A stretch of 64,000 nt of DNA, taken from assembly GCF_900168255.1 (NCBI RefSeq), contig NZ_LT799838.1:2356001-2420000 (forward strand), given 5' to 3'. A program made the position numbers and the translations under genes. The notes below the pieces were generated by a model. The model ran no database searches and was not told the origin of the DNA. It saw nothing but the letters and a program-made list of their open reading frames with translations. The stretch is from Psychrobacter sp. DAB_AL43B (GTDB taxonomy: Bacteria > Pseudomonadota > Gammaproteobacteria > Pseudomonadales > Moraxellaceae). Position 1 is the first letter of the stretch. Every line of letters begins with the position of its first letter. Positions 54,474-64,000 of this stretch are shown piece by piece.

Positions 54474-55808
54474 TCATTGCATCGCTGGAAAAAACACCAA
54501 TACCAGATGTAACCAACCTGCCAAAAACCCAGTCAAGCCGCCAAGCACAATCAGCGTCAACTCATCTTCACGAAAGGCGGGACGTAATAAGTTTTGAAAC
54601 TCATCGGGTGACAGTGCGCGAATACGGTCACGAAATAGTCCAAATATTTTACTAGCACGGCTTTCATTGAGCTCAGGGTCACGCAGCGGTACCATCGTTG
54701 CGACGATTGATTTATCAATGATGGTATTTTTTAACTGTCCAAACTCGCGGCGACCCAGTCCTACTCGTAAAGTCGTACTGATTACTGGTGACTCTAATAC
54801 TTTGTAAAGATGCGACTTCATCAACTCACGCGTCTCGGCGGCGCGGTCACCATACATCATCTCATTCATGATGTTCTCTAACGTCACTAAATCCTTAACG
54901 ACAATCTCGGCAAAAACCTCAGAAACCTCCTCTTGGCGCTTCATAAAGCCACCTTGAAAACGGTATTGAGCGATATGCGGTAATTGCGGTCTAATAAATG
55001 GAAAACGACTCTGCAAGGCAAAAAACTTCACATAAGGGATAAAATGTGGCTCCACTGGGTTAAAGACCATCCAGATCGCAATCCAGTTGGTGAGACAACC
55101 CCAAACAGCAGCAAAAAACGGTACTGTCCAGTGCTGCGGCACGACTAAAAATATAAACATTTGGATAATGCCGAAAATCAGTCCTATTAGAGCACTAATA
55201 TGCCAAATAAAATCAATCTCTTTTTGTCCAACTTTTAAGAACATATTAACCATCAAACGCCGATCACTTTCCATTTTATTGACAATCATCTTGCGCATAT
55301 CGACTAAATCTTCGACATGATAAGTCAAGTCAGTCACCAAAGATTGCATAATACTCGGCAGCTCTTGGTGTGCTTGGGCATACACACGGCGCTTGAGTGC
55401 ATAAGGAAGATTGCCCCACAGCGCTGGTGAATGATCGAGCATAATCTCATCAATCAAATTTTCGAGATTTCCATCAACCGTATCAGTGATAAATACCGCC
55501 ATCTGCTCCGGCTCCATCGCTTTAAAAAACTCATCAAGCGAGCCAAGCTTAGAGAGCGTCTGATCAACGATAACCCCTGATATCTTGCCCGCTTTTCTTG
55601 GGACAATACCTTGCCAACCGATTCCCGGTAGCCCAAAAAATGGGAAGTTCGGAATACGAATACCCCAGAACTTAATTGGATAAAACAGCATCTTCAGTGC
55701 CATCCACACATGTATCCAAGTCACAAATGCTGTCACCGGTGGAATGGTGAGCATGGCAAAAAACTCGGGGTGCTCAGCTATCGTCTGCCACAATGAAGTT
55801 ACATCCAT
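54474..55808 (-). CDS. DUF445 family membrane protein
   Basis: 444 residues. Hydrophobic helices near residues 20-40, around 205-245 (ISALIGLIFGIIQMFIFLVV, then WGCLTNWIAIWMVFNP) and at the C-terminus (LTLIVLGGLTGFLAGWLHLV). TNWIAIWMVFNPVEP followed by the long polar stretch is the DUF445 signature. Function unknown for the family. Own promoter presumably in the 570-bp region upstream. Confidence 0.85.
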   Translation of the reverse strand: MDVTSLWQTIAEHPEFFAMLTIPPVTAFVTWIHVWMALKMLFYPIKFWGIRIPNFPFFGLPGIGWQGIVPRKAGKISGVIVDQTLSKLGSLDEFFKAMEPEQMAVFITDTVDGNLENLIDEIMLDHSPALWGNLPYALKRRVYAQAHQELPSIMQSLVTDLTYHVEDLVDMRKMIVNKMESDRRLMVNMFLKVGQKEIDFIWHISALIGLIFGIIQMFIFLVVPQHWTVPFFAAVWGCLTNWIAIWMVFNPVEPHFIPYVKFFALQSRFPFIRPQLPHIAQYRFQGGFMKRQEEVSEVFAEIVVKDLVTLENIMNEMMYGDRAAETRELMKSHLYKVLESPVISTTLRVGLGRREFGQLKNTIIDKSIVATMVPLRDPELNESRASKIFGLFRDRIRALSPDEFQNLLRPAFREDELTLIVLGGLTGFLAGWLHLVLVFFPAMQ

Positions 55809-56378
55809 GACTTTATTTATCCTTGCCGTGATGATGGTCGATGCTAACCAAATATCCTTAGCAGATTAAGAACGCTCAGCAAAAAGAGGCTCTATCTCTA
55901 ATAGTTATTATAAAATAAATCGCCTGATTTTAGCATACTTGCCACCCATTAGCACAGTTAGACCCTAGGCAAGTTGTGACTAGAGATGACACGTTTTGCA
56001 CGCGCCCCTCACTCATAAAACCCTTAAGATAATCTGCCAGTGCTGTCAATGACAGCAGCCTCAATGCTCGCAATAGTGTCAGCGACAAAATAAATGACTG
56101 GGTACTGCGCCATAGCATTTGTTCTGTTATAATTTACGGTTAAATTTCACTGAATATCAGCAAATAAATGAATGCAAATTAATTGACATTATATTATCGT
56201 CATATCGCGCTATGTTATTGAAATACTTTAGCTTATCCTTTATGCTCACCTCGCTTTGGCTTAACGAGACTTGACCTTAAGCAGACTTAATATAGCTGGC
56301 TTTTATTTAACCCATATCTCCTTTAATCCCTCTCCTTCTGATTTATCGATTCACCGACCGTCTGGGTACTGACTTTAT
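55809..56378. other. 570-bp divergent intergenic region, DUF445 gene / mrdA
   Basis: Must contain the promoters for both divergent genes. TATAAT-like elements are seen (for example near 56127) but no convincingly spaced -35/-10 pair. A 62-codon minus-strand frame (55930-56118) lacks a ribosome-binding sequence and protein-like composition and is not accepted as a gene. Confidence 0.5.
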
Positions 56379-58391
56379 ATGAAAAAACCGCTAACTCCCG
56401 ATACCGAACAGGTCAACAGTATTTTTACCAGTCGAATTGTTATCCTTGGATTATTGATGTTTTTGGGTTTGATGGGTTTAATAATGCGTTATGGTTATTT
56501 ACAAGTGTATGCCCACGATAAATACACCACCCAAGCGGATAATAATCGCATTAAGCTGATTTCTGCCCCGCCAAGCCGTGGCTATATTTATGATCGTAAT
56601 GGAATCATTCTTGCGGACAATCAGCCTGTATTTACCGCCATGCTCAGTCCTGATGAAGTTGAAAACCCAGAGCGCACCTTAAATTTACTGGCGCCTATTT
56701 TTGATCTGACGGATGAAAATATTACCGACATTCTAGCGCGGCTAAGTAAAAGTAAAAATGATCCAGTGACGATCAAGATTGACTTAACCGATGCGCAATT
56801 GGCGCAGTTTAGTGAACGCAAACCTTTCTTTCGCGGGGTCAGTATCCAAAGTAAGCTGACGCGCTCTTACCCTTATGATGAACTGTTCGCACACGTTATC
56901 GGCTATGTGGGACGCATCAACGACAAAGAGTCTAAGCAAATAAATAAGGATCGCTATGCCGGTACCGATCTTATCGGCAAGATTGGCATCGAAGATTTTT
57001 ATGAAGATATTTTACTTGGGCAACCAGGTTATCAGTCGGTAGAAACCGATGCGTATGGCAATATTCTACGTCAACTCGATACCAAGCCACCGATCGCCGG
57101 TAATGATATTACCCTAAGCTTAGACTATGGCTTACAGACTGTGGCCCAGCAGCAGCTTGACGGTCGTCGCGGCGCGATTGTGGCGATAGATCCAAAAAAC
57201 GGCGACGTATTAGCGTTTGTTAGTAACCCAAGCTATGACCCCAACCCTTTTATCTCCGGCATCTCTTTTAAAGACTATGGCAATCTGCGCGAAGACCTTG
57301 ATCAGCCACTATATAATCGCGCCCTACAAGGTACTTATCCTCCTGGCTCGACCATCAAACCCTTTGAAGCCTTAGGTGGTATTCATTACGGTTTACGTAA
57401 TTGGGAAACCACTATTTATGATCCTGGTTATTTTAGCTTGCCTGGAGATTCACACCGTTTTCGCGATTGGAAAAAAGGCGGTCACGGTACCGTCGATCTA
57501 AAAAAATCTATCATGATGTCGGTGGATACTTATTATTACAAACTGGCTTATGAAATGGGCATTCAGCGCTTGCATGACTGGATGGTGCGTTTTGGTTTCG
57601 GTGAAGAAACCGGTATTGACTTGCCCAATGAAAAATCTGGGATTATGCCATCACCAAAATGGAAAAAAGACACCTACGATAAAGGCTGGTTACCGGGTGA
57701 AACTATCTCGGTTAGTATCGGTCAAGGTTATTTCTTAGCGACGCCCCTACAGATCGCTAATGCAACTGCCATGACCGCGAATCAAGGTAATCATATTACT
57801 CCGCACTTGTTAAAAAGTAGCGACGGTGCAGCGGCAGTCGACGTCATCACCAAACCGGATGGCAAGATTGATTATAATGGCAAACCATCTGACTGGCTAC
57901 GCATGCATGATGCCATGGAACAAACGGTCAAAGCAGGTACTGGACGTGGCATCTATACGCCGCGCTATCGTATCGCCGGCAAAACGGGCACAGCACAGGT
58001 AAAATCAATTGCTCAGGGTAAAAGCTATAATAAATCCGCGCTGGATAAGCGCCACTGGGATCATGCTTGGTTTAATGGTTTTGCACCAGTAGAAGACCCC
58101 GAAATTGCCCTAGCGGTATTGGTCGAAAACGGCGGTGGTGGTAGTGTCGTTGCTGCTCCTATTGGACGCGCTTTATTTGACTATTGGGTATTACAACGCA
58201 AATCTAACCCTATCTTGCCGCCAACTGCTGATCAGTTAAAAGTTATTAAGCGCCAAAAATCCTTTGAAAAATTGATGCGTGATGCTATACGTGATAAAGA
58301 AGACAAAGCATTAGAAGCAGAAAAAGCAAAGCAAGAAGAAAAACAGAAAGAACAAATTCAAGCTGCTACGACCACAGCAAGCGCTGAGTAA
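56379..58391 (+). CDS. mrdA: Penicillin-binding protein 2 (elongasome transpeptidase)
   Basis: 670 residues. Cross-links peptidoglycan during cell elongation with RodA. One N-terminal membrane helix (IVILGLLMFLGLMGLIMRYG), a pedestal domain with APPSRGYIYDRNG, then the transpeptidase domain: SxxK in YPPGSTIKPFEALG (about 328), SxN equivalent SVDTYY, and KTGTAQ (about 535). The C-terminal 40 residues form a Lys/Glu/Gln-rich tail beyond the catalytic domain. rodA is not adjacent; rsmD follows after 33 bp. Confidence 0.95.
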   Translation: MKKPLTPDTEQVNSIFTSRIVILGLLMFLGLMGLIMRYGYLQVYAHDKYTTQADNNRIKLISAPPSRGYIYDRNGIILADNQPVFTAMLSPDEVENPERTLNLLAPIFDLTDENITDILARLSKSKNDPVTIKIDLTDAQLAQFSERKPFFRGVSIQSKLTRSYPYDELFAHVIGYVGRINDKESKQINKDRYAGTDLIGKIGIEDFYEDILLGQPGYQSVETDAYGNILRQLDTKPPIAGNDITLSLDYGLQTVAQQQLDGRRGAIVAIDPKNGDVLAFVSNPSYDPNPFISGISFKDYGNLREDLDQPLYNRALQGTYPPGSTIKPFEALGGIHYGLRNWETTIYDPGYFSLPGDSHRFRDWKKGGHGTVDLKKSIMMSVDTYYYKLAYEMGIQRLHDWMVRFGFGEETGIDLPNEKSGIMPSPKWKKDTYDKGWLPGETISVSIGQGYFLATPLQIANATAMTANQGNHITPHLLKSSDGAAAVDVITKPDGKIDYNGKPSDWLRMHDAMEQTVKAGTGRGIYTPRYRIAGKTGTAQVKSIAQGKSYNKSALDKRHWDHAWFNGFAPVEDPEIALAVLVENGGGGSVVAAPIGRALFDYWVLQRKSNPILPPTADQLKVIKRQKSFEKLMRDAIRDKEDKALEAEKAKQEEKQKEQIQAATTTASAE

Positions 58392-58424
58392 AATATTGAG
58401 TATCAATTAGGCAGCTAAGAAAAA

Positions 58425-59114
58425 ATGATGAAAAAGACCTCAAGCACGCGTAAGCCTAACCCAAACCATAAAGCGAAACACGCTGCTGCTGGTGATGTGC
58501 GTATCATTGGCGGTCAGTTTAAGCGCCGTACTGTGAATTTTATTGATGCTGATGGCTTACGACCAACCCCAGATCGCCTACGTGAGACCTTGTTTAACTG
58601 GTTAATTGCCGATATGCACAGCGCTCACGTACTCGATAGCTGCGCAGGTAGCGGCGTCTTAGGTTTCGAATCCTTATCACGTGGGGCGGCACATTGCACT
58701 TTTATAGAAATGAGCGCCGCTCAAAGTCAAATGCTACGTCAAAGTGCCGAACAATTACGCCTTGACCCAACTACTTATCAAATCATTCAAGGTGCAGCCG
58801 AGCAAGTTTTGACTCAAAACCCGCTAAATCAGCGCCATTTTGATGTGGTATTTATCGATCCGCCTTATGCAGAAGAGTTGTGGCAACCTATTTTGACCAC
58901 CCTTATTACGCAGGCATTAATCAATACAGAAACGCTGATTTATTTGGAAGCAGATAAAGCGTTAGAGGAACAATTGAGCGAGCTGGCTGCTAAGCTTGAC
59001 GAAAAATCGTTCGCTCAAAAAAGCATTAGCCAAGGAGTATTGGGTTTTGAGTGCCTGAAACAGACTAAGGTTGGACAAGTTGTTGCTGGACTTTATCGAC
59101 TATCATCGTCATAA
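58425..59114 (+). CDS. rsmD: 16S rRNA (guanine(966)-N2)-methyltransferase
   Basis: 229 residues. Methylates G966 of 16S rRNA during 30S assembly. Family features: RIIGGQFKRR and LRPTPDRLRETLFNWL near the N-terminus, SAM motif I VLDSCAGSGVLGFES, and catalytic motif IV FIDPPYAEE. A basic N-terminal extension of about 25 residues precedes the fold. Likely co-transcribed with mrdA (33-bp gap). Confidence 0.95.
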   Translation: MMKKTSSTRKPNPNHKAKHAAAGDVRIIGGQFKRRTVNFIDADGLRPTPDRLRETLFNWLIADMHSAHVLDSCAGSGVLGFESLSRGAAHCTFIEMSAAQSQMLRQSAEQLRLDPTTYQIIQGAAEQVLTQNPLNQRHFDVVFIDPPYAEELWQPILTTLITQALINTETLIYLEADKALEEQLSELAAKLDEKSFAQKSISQGVLGFECLKQTKVGQVVAGLYRLSSS

Positions 59115-59227
59115 TTGTCTGGTTAAAGAAATCGATTAATAAATGTAAAAAATGTTTAAAACCGCTGAAAAACTGGCCCAACGCTGCAGTTTAATGTATA
59201 TAAGGCGAAAATAAACCCCAATGCAGC

Positions 59228-59256
59228 TTGCAAGCGTAGGCGCTACTGCTTATAAT
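59228..59256 (+). promoter_or_regulatory. Sigma-70 promoter of rplM-rpsI
   Basis: TTGCAA (59228-59233), exactly 17 bp, then TATAAT (59251-59256). It lies 72 bp before the rplM start codon and is the best-spaced promoter in the right part of the window. Confidence 0.8.
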
Positions 59257-59270
59257 GTGCAGTCTGTTTT

Positions 59271-59302
59271 TTGAGAGCCCCGTTCCCAAGCTAAACTCTC
59301 AA
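59271..59302 (+). promoter_or_regulatory. Leader hairpin upstream of rplM
   Basis: TTGAGAG (59271-59277) pairs with CTCTCAA (59296-59302) around an 18-base loop, within the transcript predicted from the promoter at 59228. There is no T-run, so it is not a terminator. Ribosomal-protein operons are often autoregulated at such leaders; whether L13 binds here is inference. Confidence 0.45.
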
Positions 59303-59327
59303 CGAATTTTAATTTTAAGGTTTTATC

Positions 59328-59756
59328 ATGAAAACACTTAGTGCAAAACCAGCTGAAGTGACCCATGACTGGTTTGTCGTAGATGCTGACGGCAAAACTC
59401 TTGGTCGCTTAGCCACGCAAATTGCTAGTCGCTTACGCGGTAAGCATAAGACTTGTTATACCCCGCACGTTGACACTGGTGACTTCATTGTCGTCATCAA
59501 TGCCGAAAAAATCGCGGTAACGGGTAAAAAAGCGCAAGATAAAAAATACTATCGTCACAGTGGTTACCCAGGCGGTATCAAAGAAACCAACTTCACAAAG
59601 CTGATTGCACGTAAGCCTGAAGATGTTCTACACAAAGCGGTTAAGGGTATGCTTCCAAAGGGTCCTCTTGGCTATGCGATGATCAAGAAGCTGAAACTAT
59701 ATGCGGGTACTGAACATCCACATGAAGCTCAGCAACCTAAAGAACTAGACATCTAA
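59328..59756 (+). CDS. rplM: 50S ribosomal protein L13
   Basis: 142 residues, the normal length. Contains the conserved [19 protein letters not shown] near the N-terminus, [19 protein letters not shown] and [20 protein letters not shown]. Structural protein of the large subunit, early in assembly. AAGG lies before the ATG. Eleven bp upstream of rpsI, the usual pair. Confidence 0.98.
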   Translation: MKTLSAKPAEVTHDWFVVDADGKTLGRLATQIASRLRGKHKTCYTPHVDTGDFIVVINAEKIAVTGKKAQDKKYYRHSGYPGGIKETNFTKLIARKPEDVLHKAVKGMLPKGPLGYAMIKKLKLYAGTEHPHEAQQPKELDI

Positions 59757-59766
59757 GGATATACTT

Positions 59767-60153
59767 ATGGAACGCAATTACGGAACTGGTCGCCGCAAGA
59801 CGTCTACTGCTCGTGTCTTTTTAGCTAAAGGTACTGGTAGCATTATCGTTAACGGTAAGCCACTTGATGAATATTTCAGCCGTGAAACTTCACGCATGGT
59901 TGTTCGTCAACCATTAGAGCTACTTGACTCGCCTACTGCTTATGACTTATACGTCACTGTAAAAGGTGGTGGTATCAGTGGTCAAGCGGGCGCTATTCGC
60001 CACGGTATTACTCGTGCGTTAGTTGAGCTCGATGAGACTAACAAGCCTGCACTAAAAGCTGCTGGTTTTGTTACTCGTGACTCACGTCAAGTTGAACGTA
60101 AGAAATTGGGCCTACGTAAAGCACGTAAACGTCCACAATTCTCAAAACGTTAA
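59767..60153 (+). CDS. rpsI: 30S ribosomal protein S9
   Basis: 128 residues. Begins [19 protein letters not shown] and ends in [12 protein letters not shown], the conserved basic C-terminal tail that reaches the P-site tRNA. AAGGATAT lies before the ATG. Co-transcribed with rplM and followed by a terminator. Confidence 0.98.
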   Translation: MERNYGTGRRKTSTARVFLAKGTGSIIVNGKPLDEYFSRETSRMVVRQPLELLDSPTAYDLYVTVKGGGISGQAGAIRHGITRALVELDETNKPALKAAGFVTRDSRQVERKKLGLRKARKRPQFSKR

Positions 60154-60236
60154 TCAAAGCTATCTCTTATTTTCTTGCAGCTGCCGTCTTTATCTCAGAG
60201 CGATAGTAAAAGCATTCAAAGAAAGAGTAGATTTGC

Positions 60237-60275
60237 AAAACCTTATAAGCTGGTCACAGCTTGTAAGGTTTTTTT
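60237..60275 (+). terminator. Rho-independent terminator of rplM-rpsI
   Basis: AAAACCTTATAAGCTG and CAGCTTGTAAGGTTTTTTT form a long stem with one mismatch around a short loop. The 299-bp gap 60154-60452 holds no gene apart from it. Confidence 0.85.
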
Positions 60276-60452
60276 ATGGGTGATACTTTTATTTATGATA
60301 CTTTTTTATGTATCATGATTATTTATACATAAATGCTTTTTATAAAAAACCACCTTGTCAATTAGCATCTAATGACAGTGCGTGAATTACCTTGCAAAGT
60401 AAAGCTTACTACCCCATCATAATCATAACTTTTCATCATTAGTAACGATCTT

Positions 60453-61556
60453 ATGAAAGCGCCTGAACAGTTTGATCCCAGTAAGTCTGATTCAAAAATA
60501 AGCATGCCACCATCTGAGGCGGCAATGCATGGCAAACCTACTAAATCACCCGCCATTCCTGATGGCATGCCAACGATTAAGCAAAACCATAAACGAATCG
60601 GGCAAATAGATAAAAAACCCTTTGAATGGCAGTTTTTATTGCCTAAATACTGGGGCATATGGCTACTAATGGCCATCATTGTGCCATTAGCCTATCTGCC
60701 ATTACGTTGGCAATTTTGGCTGGGTCGTAAGCTTGGTATTTTAATCTATAAAGTAGCAGGTACACGGCGACGGGATACGCTGATTAATCTCAGATTGGCA
60801 TTTCCTGACAAGCCAGAAGCTGAGCGTGAGCTAATGGCGAAACAGGTTTTTGTTAACCAAGGTATCGGCGTATTTGAAACCCTATGCACCTGGTTCCGTC
60901 CTAATATATTTACCCGTACGGTGTCTATCTCTGGGCTACAGCATGTGATCAATGCTCAAAACGATGGCCGTCCCGTTATTTTACTTGGCGCTCATTATAC
61001 GATGCTCGATCTAGGCGCTATGCTATGCACCCAGTTTTTCCCTATGGATGGTATGTATCGACCACAGAACAATGCGCTACTTGATTGGTTCATTTATAAC
61101 GGCCGCGCTCCCGTATTTGGCAAGCTGATTTCTAGCCGTAATATGCGTGGTTTAGTCAATATTATTAAAGAGGGACATATCGTTTGGTATTCGCCTGACC
61201 AAGATTATGGTCTTAAACAAGGCGTCATGGCGCCATTTTTTGGCGTACCAGCAGCGACTATTACCGCAACACGGCGACTGGCTACAGTAGTCAGTAATGA
61301 TAACAAGCTACCAGCGATAATGGCCTTACATACTTACCGGCAGACGCCAGATAATTTACCCAGAGGTAAACGTCCGCATTATCATCTAACCATTACGCCA
61401 GAGTTGGATAACTATCCAAGCAATGATGAAGTCGCTGATGCTACCCGTGTCAATGAGATATTAGAAGGTCTGATTCGTATTGATCCAACCCAGTGGATGT
61501 GGTTCCATCGCCGCTTCAAGAATGGTCCTGATGGTCGTACTGATATCTATAAGTAA
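60453..61556 (+). CDS. Lipid A acyltransferase, LpxL/HtrB family
   Basis: 367 residues. Transfers a secondary acyl chain to Kdo-lipid A at the inner membrane. Landmarks: membrane segment WGIWLLMAIIVPLAYLPL (about 67-84), catalytic HxxxxD in LLGAHYTMLDLGAM (about 180), YRPQNNALLDWFIYNGR, VWYSPDQDYG and the late WMWFHRRFKNGPDG. A polar N-terminal extension of about 50 residues precedes the first helix. It cannot be told from sequence alone whether it is LpxL or LpxM. Probably works with the Kdo transferase encoded at the window's left end. Confidence 0.88.
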   Translation: MKAPEQFDPSKSDSKISMPPSEAAMHGKPTKSPAIPDGMPTIKQNHKRIGQIDKKPFEWQFLLPKYWGIWLLMAIIVPLAYLPLRWQFWLGRKLGILIYKVAGTRRRDTLINLRLAFPDKPEAERELMAKQVFVNQGIGVFETLCTWFRPNIFTRTVSISGLQHVINAQNDGRPVILLGAHYTMLDLGAMLCTQFFPMDGMYRPQNNALLDWFIYNGRAPVFGKLISSRNMRGLVNIIKEGHIVWYSPDQDYGLKQGVMAPFFGVPAATITATRRLATVVSNDNKLPAIMALHTYRQTPDNLPRGKRPHYHLTITPELDNYPSNDEVADATRVNEILEGLIRIDPTQWMWFHRRFKNGPDGRTDIYK

Positions 61557-61753
61557 TTGGTGAGAATATTAATCAATCTTTTATGGCTTTAGATTTATAT
61601 AATATCTTGGGTAAATTACTTTTATTGGTTTCTTACACCGTTATATTTCAGCTATTCCCTATTAAAAAGAAGTTGCAAATTTGCTATACTCTGCTGTTGA
61701 AATAGCCACTAACTATGACTTAATGAATAATAAATCAAAATAACGGATATCTT

Positions 61754-62821
61754 ATGAGCGATAATAATCTTGATAATTCGGACGCGCCTAAGCGCATATT
61801 GACAGGTATTACCACTACTGGAATCCCGCACTTAGGCAACTATGTCGGCGCAATTCGACCAGCGATAGCATCTATCCAGAATAGTGACAGTGAAGCATTT
61901 TTTTTCTTAGCAGACTATCATGGCATCATTAAATGCCATGATCCTGCTGCCATTCATGAGTCCACCAAAGCGATTGCTGCAACTTGGCTTGCTTGTGGCC
62001 TCGACCCTGAGCGTGTGACGTTTTATCGGCAGTCAGATGTACCAGAGATACCGGAGCTGGCGTGGATACTCAATTGTTCATGTGCCAAGGGTCTTATGAA
62101 CCGTGCCCATGCTTATAAGGCATCTGTCGATATCAATAATGAAAAAACTGACGTCGATCCCGATCAAGGCATTACTATGGGTCTGTTTGGCTATCCGGTA
62201 TTGATGGCTGCTGATATCTTGATGTTTAATGCCACTCATGTTCCTGTTGGGCGCGACCAAATTCAGCATATTGAGATGGCGCGTGATATTGCGGGTACTT
62301 TTAATCATAAATATAAGCCGCTATTTACGCTACCTTCAGCCGTCGTCGATGATGAGATGCCCTTATTAACGGGGCTTGATGGGCGCAAAATGAGCAAAAG
62401 CTATGGCAATACCATTCCGCTATTTGGTGAGTCTAATCCACAAGTCAGCGCTGAAAAGCAGATGCATAAAGCGATTATGAAAATCGTGACCAATTCACAA
62501 TTGCCAGATGAGCCAAAAGATCCTGACGATTCTGCTATTTTTGAGATTTATAAAGCCTTTGCTACGCCGGAAGAAATCGCCGACATGCGTGCACAGTTTG
62601 CTGCTGGTATTGGCTGGGGCGATGCCAAGCAAGCCTTATTTGATAAAATCAATGCAGAAGTTGCCCCATTTCGCGCGCGTTACGAAGAACTCATGGCCAA
62701 TCCGAAAGAGTTGGAAGAAATTCTGCAAATGGGGGCAGAAAAAGCCCGTCGCCATAGCCGTAAGCAACTAGACAAAACGCGCCGCGCTATTGGTATCCGT
62801 CCCCTTGCTAAGCTTAAATAA
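61754..62821 (+). CDS. trpS: Tryptophanyl-tRNA synthetase
   Basis: 355 residues. Class I synthetase with the HIGH-like motif [12 protein letters not shown] near the N-terminus and the KMSKS motif [14 protein letters not shown] (about residue 215). The segment [17 protein letters not shown] is characteristic of TrpS. Slightly longer than the 334-residue E. coli enzyme. Upstream of scpA with a 36-bp gap. Confidence 0.95.
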   Translation: MSDNNLDNSDAPKRILTGITTTGIPHLGNYVGAIRPAIASIQNSDSEAFFFLADYHGIIKCHDPAAIHESTKAIAATWLACGLDPERVTFYRQSDVPEIPELAWILNCSCAKGLMNRAHAYKASVDINNEKTDVDPDQGITMGLFGYPVLMAADILMFNATHVPVGRDQIQHIEMARDIAGTFNHKYKPLFTLPSAVVDDEMPLLTGLDGRKMSKSYGNTIPLFGESNPQVSAEKQMHKAIMKIVTNSQLPDEPKDPDDSAIFEIYKAFATPEEIADMRAQFAAGIGWGDAKQALFDKINAEVAPFRARYEELMANPKELEEILQMGAEKARRHSRKQLDKTRRAIGIRPLAKLK

Positions 62822-62857
62822 GCCTCTGACTGCTTTAACTTATCGTAATCACAGTGG

Positions 62858-63811
62858 ATGCTAAGCGTGCAGACTGAGCTAAAAAATCAACCAGCGGCTT
62901 TACCAAAAGTCGCCTCTCTTGTAAACGCGCATCAAAACTCGACAGTTATGGATAGTAATGGCGAGCACGACCATTTAGCTATCCATGATATGTCGCTGCG
63001 CATTTATCAAACGCCGGTACAGCATTTGCCAGAAGATCTGTATGTGCCGCCGCAAGCGTTTGCCATTTGGCTAGAGCAGTTTGCCGGACCATTAGATTTC
63101 TTGCTATATTTGGTCAAAAAAAATAATGTTGATTTGACTCAGATGCCGATACTGCCGATTACCGAGCAGTATTTGGCATATATCAGTGAATTAGATACCG
63201 AGCATTTTGAATTAGCCGGTGATTATCTGCTGATGGCGTCGACGTTAATTGCGATCAAAACTGAGCTGCTATTACCTAAGCCAGAAACGCCTACCGATGA
63301 ACGCGATCCAAAAGCCGAACTGATTGAGCGCCTTGAGGAATATGCCCAAATCAAAGCCGCCAGTCAGCGTTTGGACAATTTAGTCCGACTTGAGCGCGAT
63401 GTATTTTTAGCGATGGTTAGCATGCCTAGCCAAGATATTATGAGCGCTGAATTGCCAAGCTACTCACCGACCCTATTGATTGATAGCTTATTTAAAATGC
63501 AGCTACAACCAGATTATCAGATGCATACCATTAAGGTTGACGCTGTGCCCCTTGCTGATCGTATTGCCAGTATCAGTCGGCAGCTAAGTACGGATGGTGC
63601 CCGCTCCTTTTATGAGCTACTAGATAAAGCTCAAGGTAAGATCGGAGTGGTGGTGAGCTTTGTCGCCGTACTTGAATTAATGAAGCGTCAACTGATTGGT
63701 GTGGTTAATACTGATGCAGACAGTAGCACTAGCACAGCAAATAACGCTGATGGCACTCTATCTAATACTGACAACCACCTCGGAAAATTAACGTTACAGT
63801 GGTTAGTTTAA
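62858..63811 (+). CDS. scpA: Segregation and condensation protein A
   Basis: 317 residues. Kleisin subunit bridging SMC heads in chromosome condensation, with ScpB. The kleisin core begins at QFAGPLDFLLYLVKKNNVDL and includes PITEQYLAYI and YLLMASTLIAIKTELLLPKP. The C-terminal winged helix includes VVSFVAVLELMKRQLIGV. The N-terminal 65 residues precede the usual start of the family and no good ribosome-binding sequence marks the ATG at 62858, so translation may start further in. Followed by scpB. Confidence 0.93.
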   Translation: MLSVQTELKNQPAALPKVASLVNAHQNSTVMDSNGEHDHLAIHDMSLRIYQTPVQHLPEDLYVPPQAFAIWLEQFAGPLDFLLYLVKKNNVDLTQMPILPITEQYLAYISELDTEHFELAGDYLLMASTLIAIKTELLLPKPETPTDERDPKAELIERLEEYAQIKAASQRLDNLVRLERDVFLAMVSMPSQDIMSAELPSYSPTLLIDSLFKMQLQPDYQMHTIKVDAVPLADRIASISRQLSTDGARSFYELLDKAQGKIGVVVSFVAVLELMKRQLIGVVNTDADSSTSTANNADGTLSNTDNHLGKLTLQWLV

Positions 63812-63868
63812 TTTGCATTGGCTTAATCAAAGTTATCTCAATAAAGTGACCCTAATAAAGAAAAAACA

Positions 63869-64000
63869 ATGAAAGACATGGCTTCACAATCAGCAACCTC
63901 ACCTTCTTCGGTGGATAAAGAGCTACAGCAGCTCAACATAGTCAGCAAACATATTGAAGTGCTATTACATGCCTCAGAATCTCCATTGACCGCTAACACC
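63869..64000 (+). CDS. scpB: Segregation and condensation protein B (partial, cut by window end)
   Basis: Only the first 44 codons are in the window, starting KDMASQSATSPSS and continuing NIVSKHIEVLLHASESPLT, which matches the first winged-helix of ScpB (E-x-LL-A-SE-PLT). AAAG precedes the ATG, and it lies 57 bp after scpA, its standard partner. Confidence 0.82.
   Translation, partial: MKDMASQSATSPSSVDKELQQLNIVSKHIEVLLHASESPLTANT

Noticed and set aside
55930..56118. 62-codon minus-strand frame upstream of the DUF445 gene
   Set aside because: No ribosome-binding sequence, no recognisable protein pattern, and it lies in a region that must hold divergent promoters.

Overview
The window reads as chromosome of a gamma-proteobacterium of the family Moraxellaceae, most probably Psychrobacter. 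Supporting this are the moderately AT-rich core genes, the protein styles of WaaA, RsgA, SecB, Adk, CcmF-G-H-I, PBP2, RsmD, L13/S9, TrpS and ScpA/ScpB, and a CDI locus of the Acinetobacter/Psychrobacter type. The genus is inferred from sequence style only; no search was run.

Layout. Positions 1-5025 hold three minus-strand envelope-related genes: waaA, a Sel1-repeat membrane protein and a cardiolipin synthase. A tRNA-Val/tRNA-Asp operon follows (5189-5604). The 3' part of tRNA-Asp plus its downstream flank, 95 bp (5485-5579), is repeated exactly at 41815-41909. The roughly 36 kb between the copies is a genomic island. In order it carries: a McrBC restriction system (minus); a type I restriction-modification operon hsdR-hsdS-hsdM (plus); a small secreted protein; a 1560-residue nuclease-STAND NTPase (minus); two small unknown genes, an XRE repressor, an excisionase-like protein and a tyrosine integrase around a shared control region with repeated CTRYAG boxes; a three-gene module with two very large tyrosine-recombinase-like proteins and a third unknown protein; and a contact-dependent inhibition locus cdiB-cdiA-cdiI followed by a displaced toxin tail with an orphan candidate immunity gene. 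GTGACCA repeats lie just inside both island ends and look like integrase arm sites. Immediately right of the second att copy, about 350 bp resemble the island's left end, including a decayed 3' end of mcrC. This is the scar of a second, related island once in tandem.

Positions 42323-64000 return to core genome: a lipoprotein and diaminopropionate ammonia-lyase, a CopD-like membrane protein, a hemerythrin protein, orn, rsgA, a rhodanese, glutaredoxin, secB, adk, the ccmF-ccmG-ccmH-ccmI block for cytochrome c maturation, a DUF445 protein, mrdA, rsmD, rplM-rpsI, an LpxL/HtrB-type acyltransferase, trpS, scpA and the start of scpB.

Together, the island combines at least three layers of DNA-targeting or phage-sensing defence with a contact-dependent competition weapon, and carries two unrelated recombinase modules. 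The least explained parts are the three-gene recombinase module (23343-29443), the STAND protein, and the two small genes sharing the CTRYAG control region.
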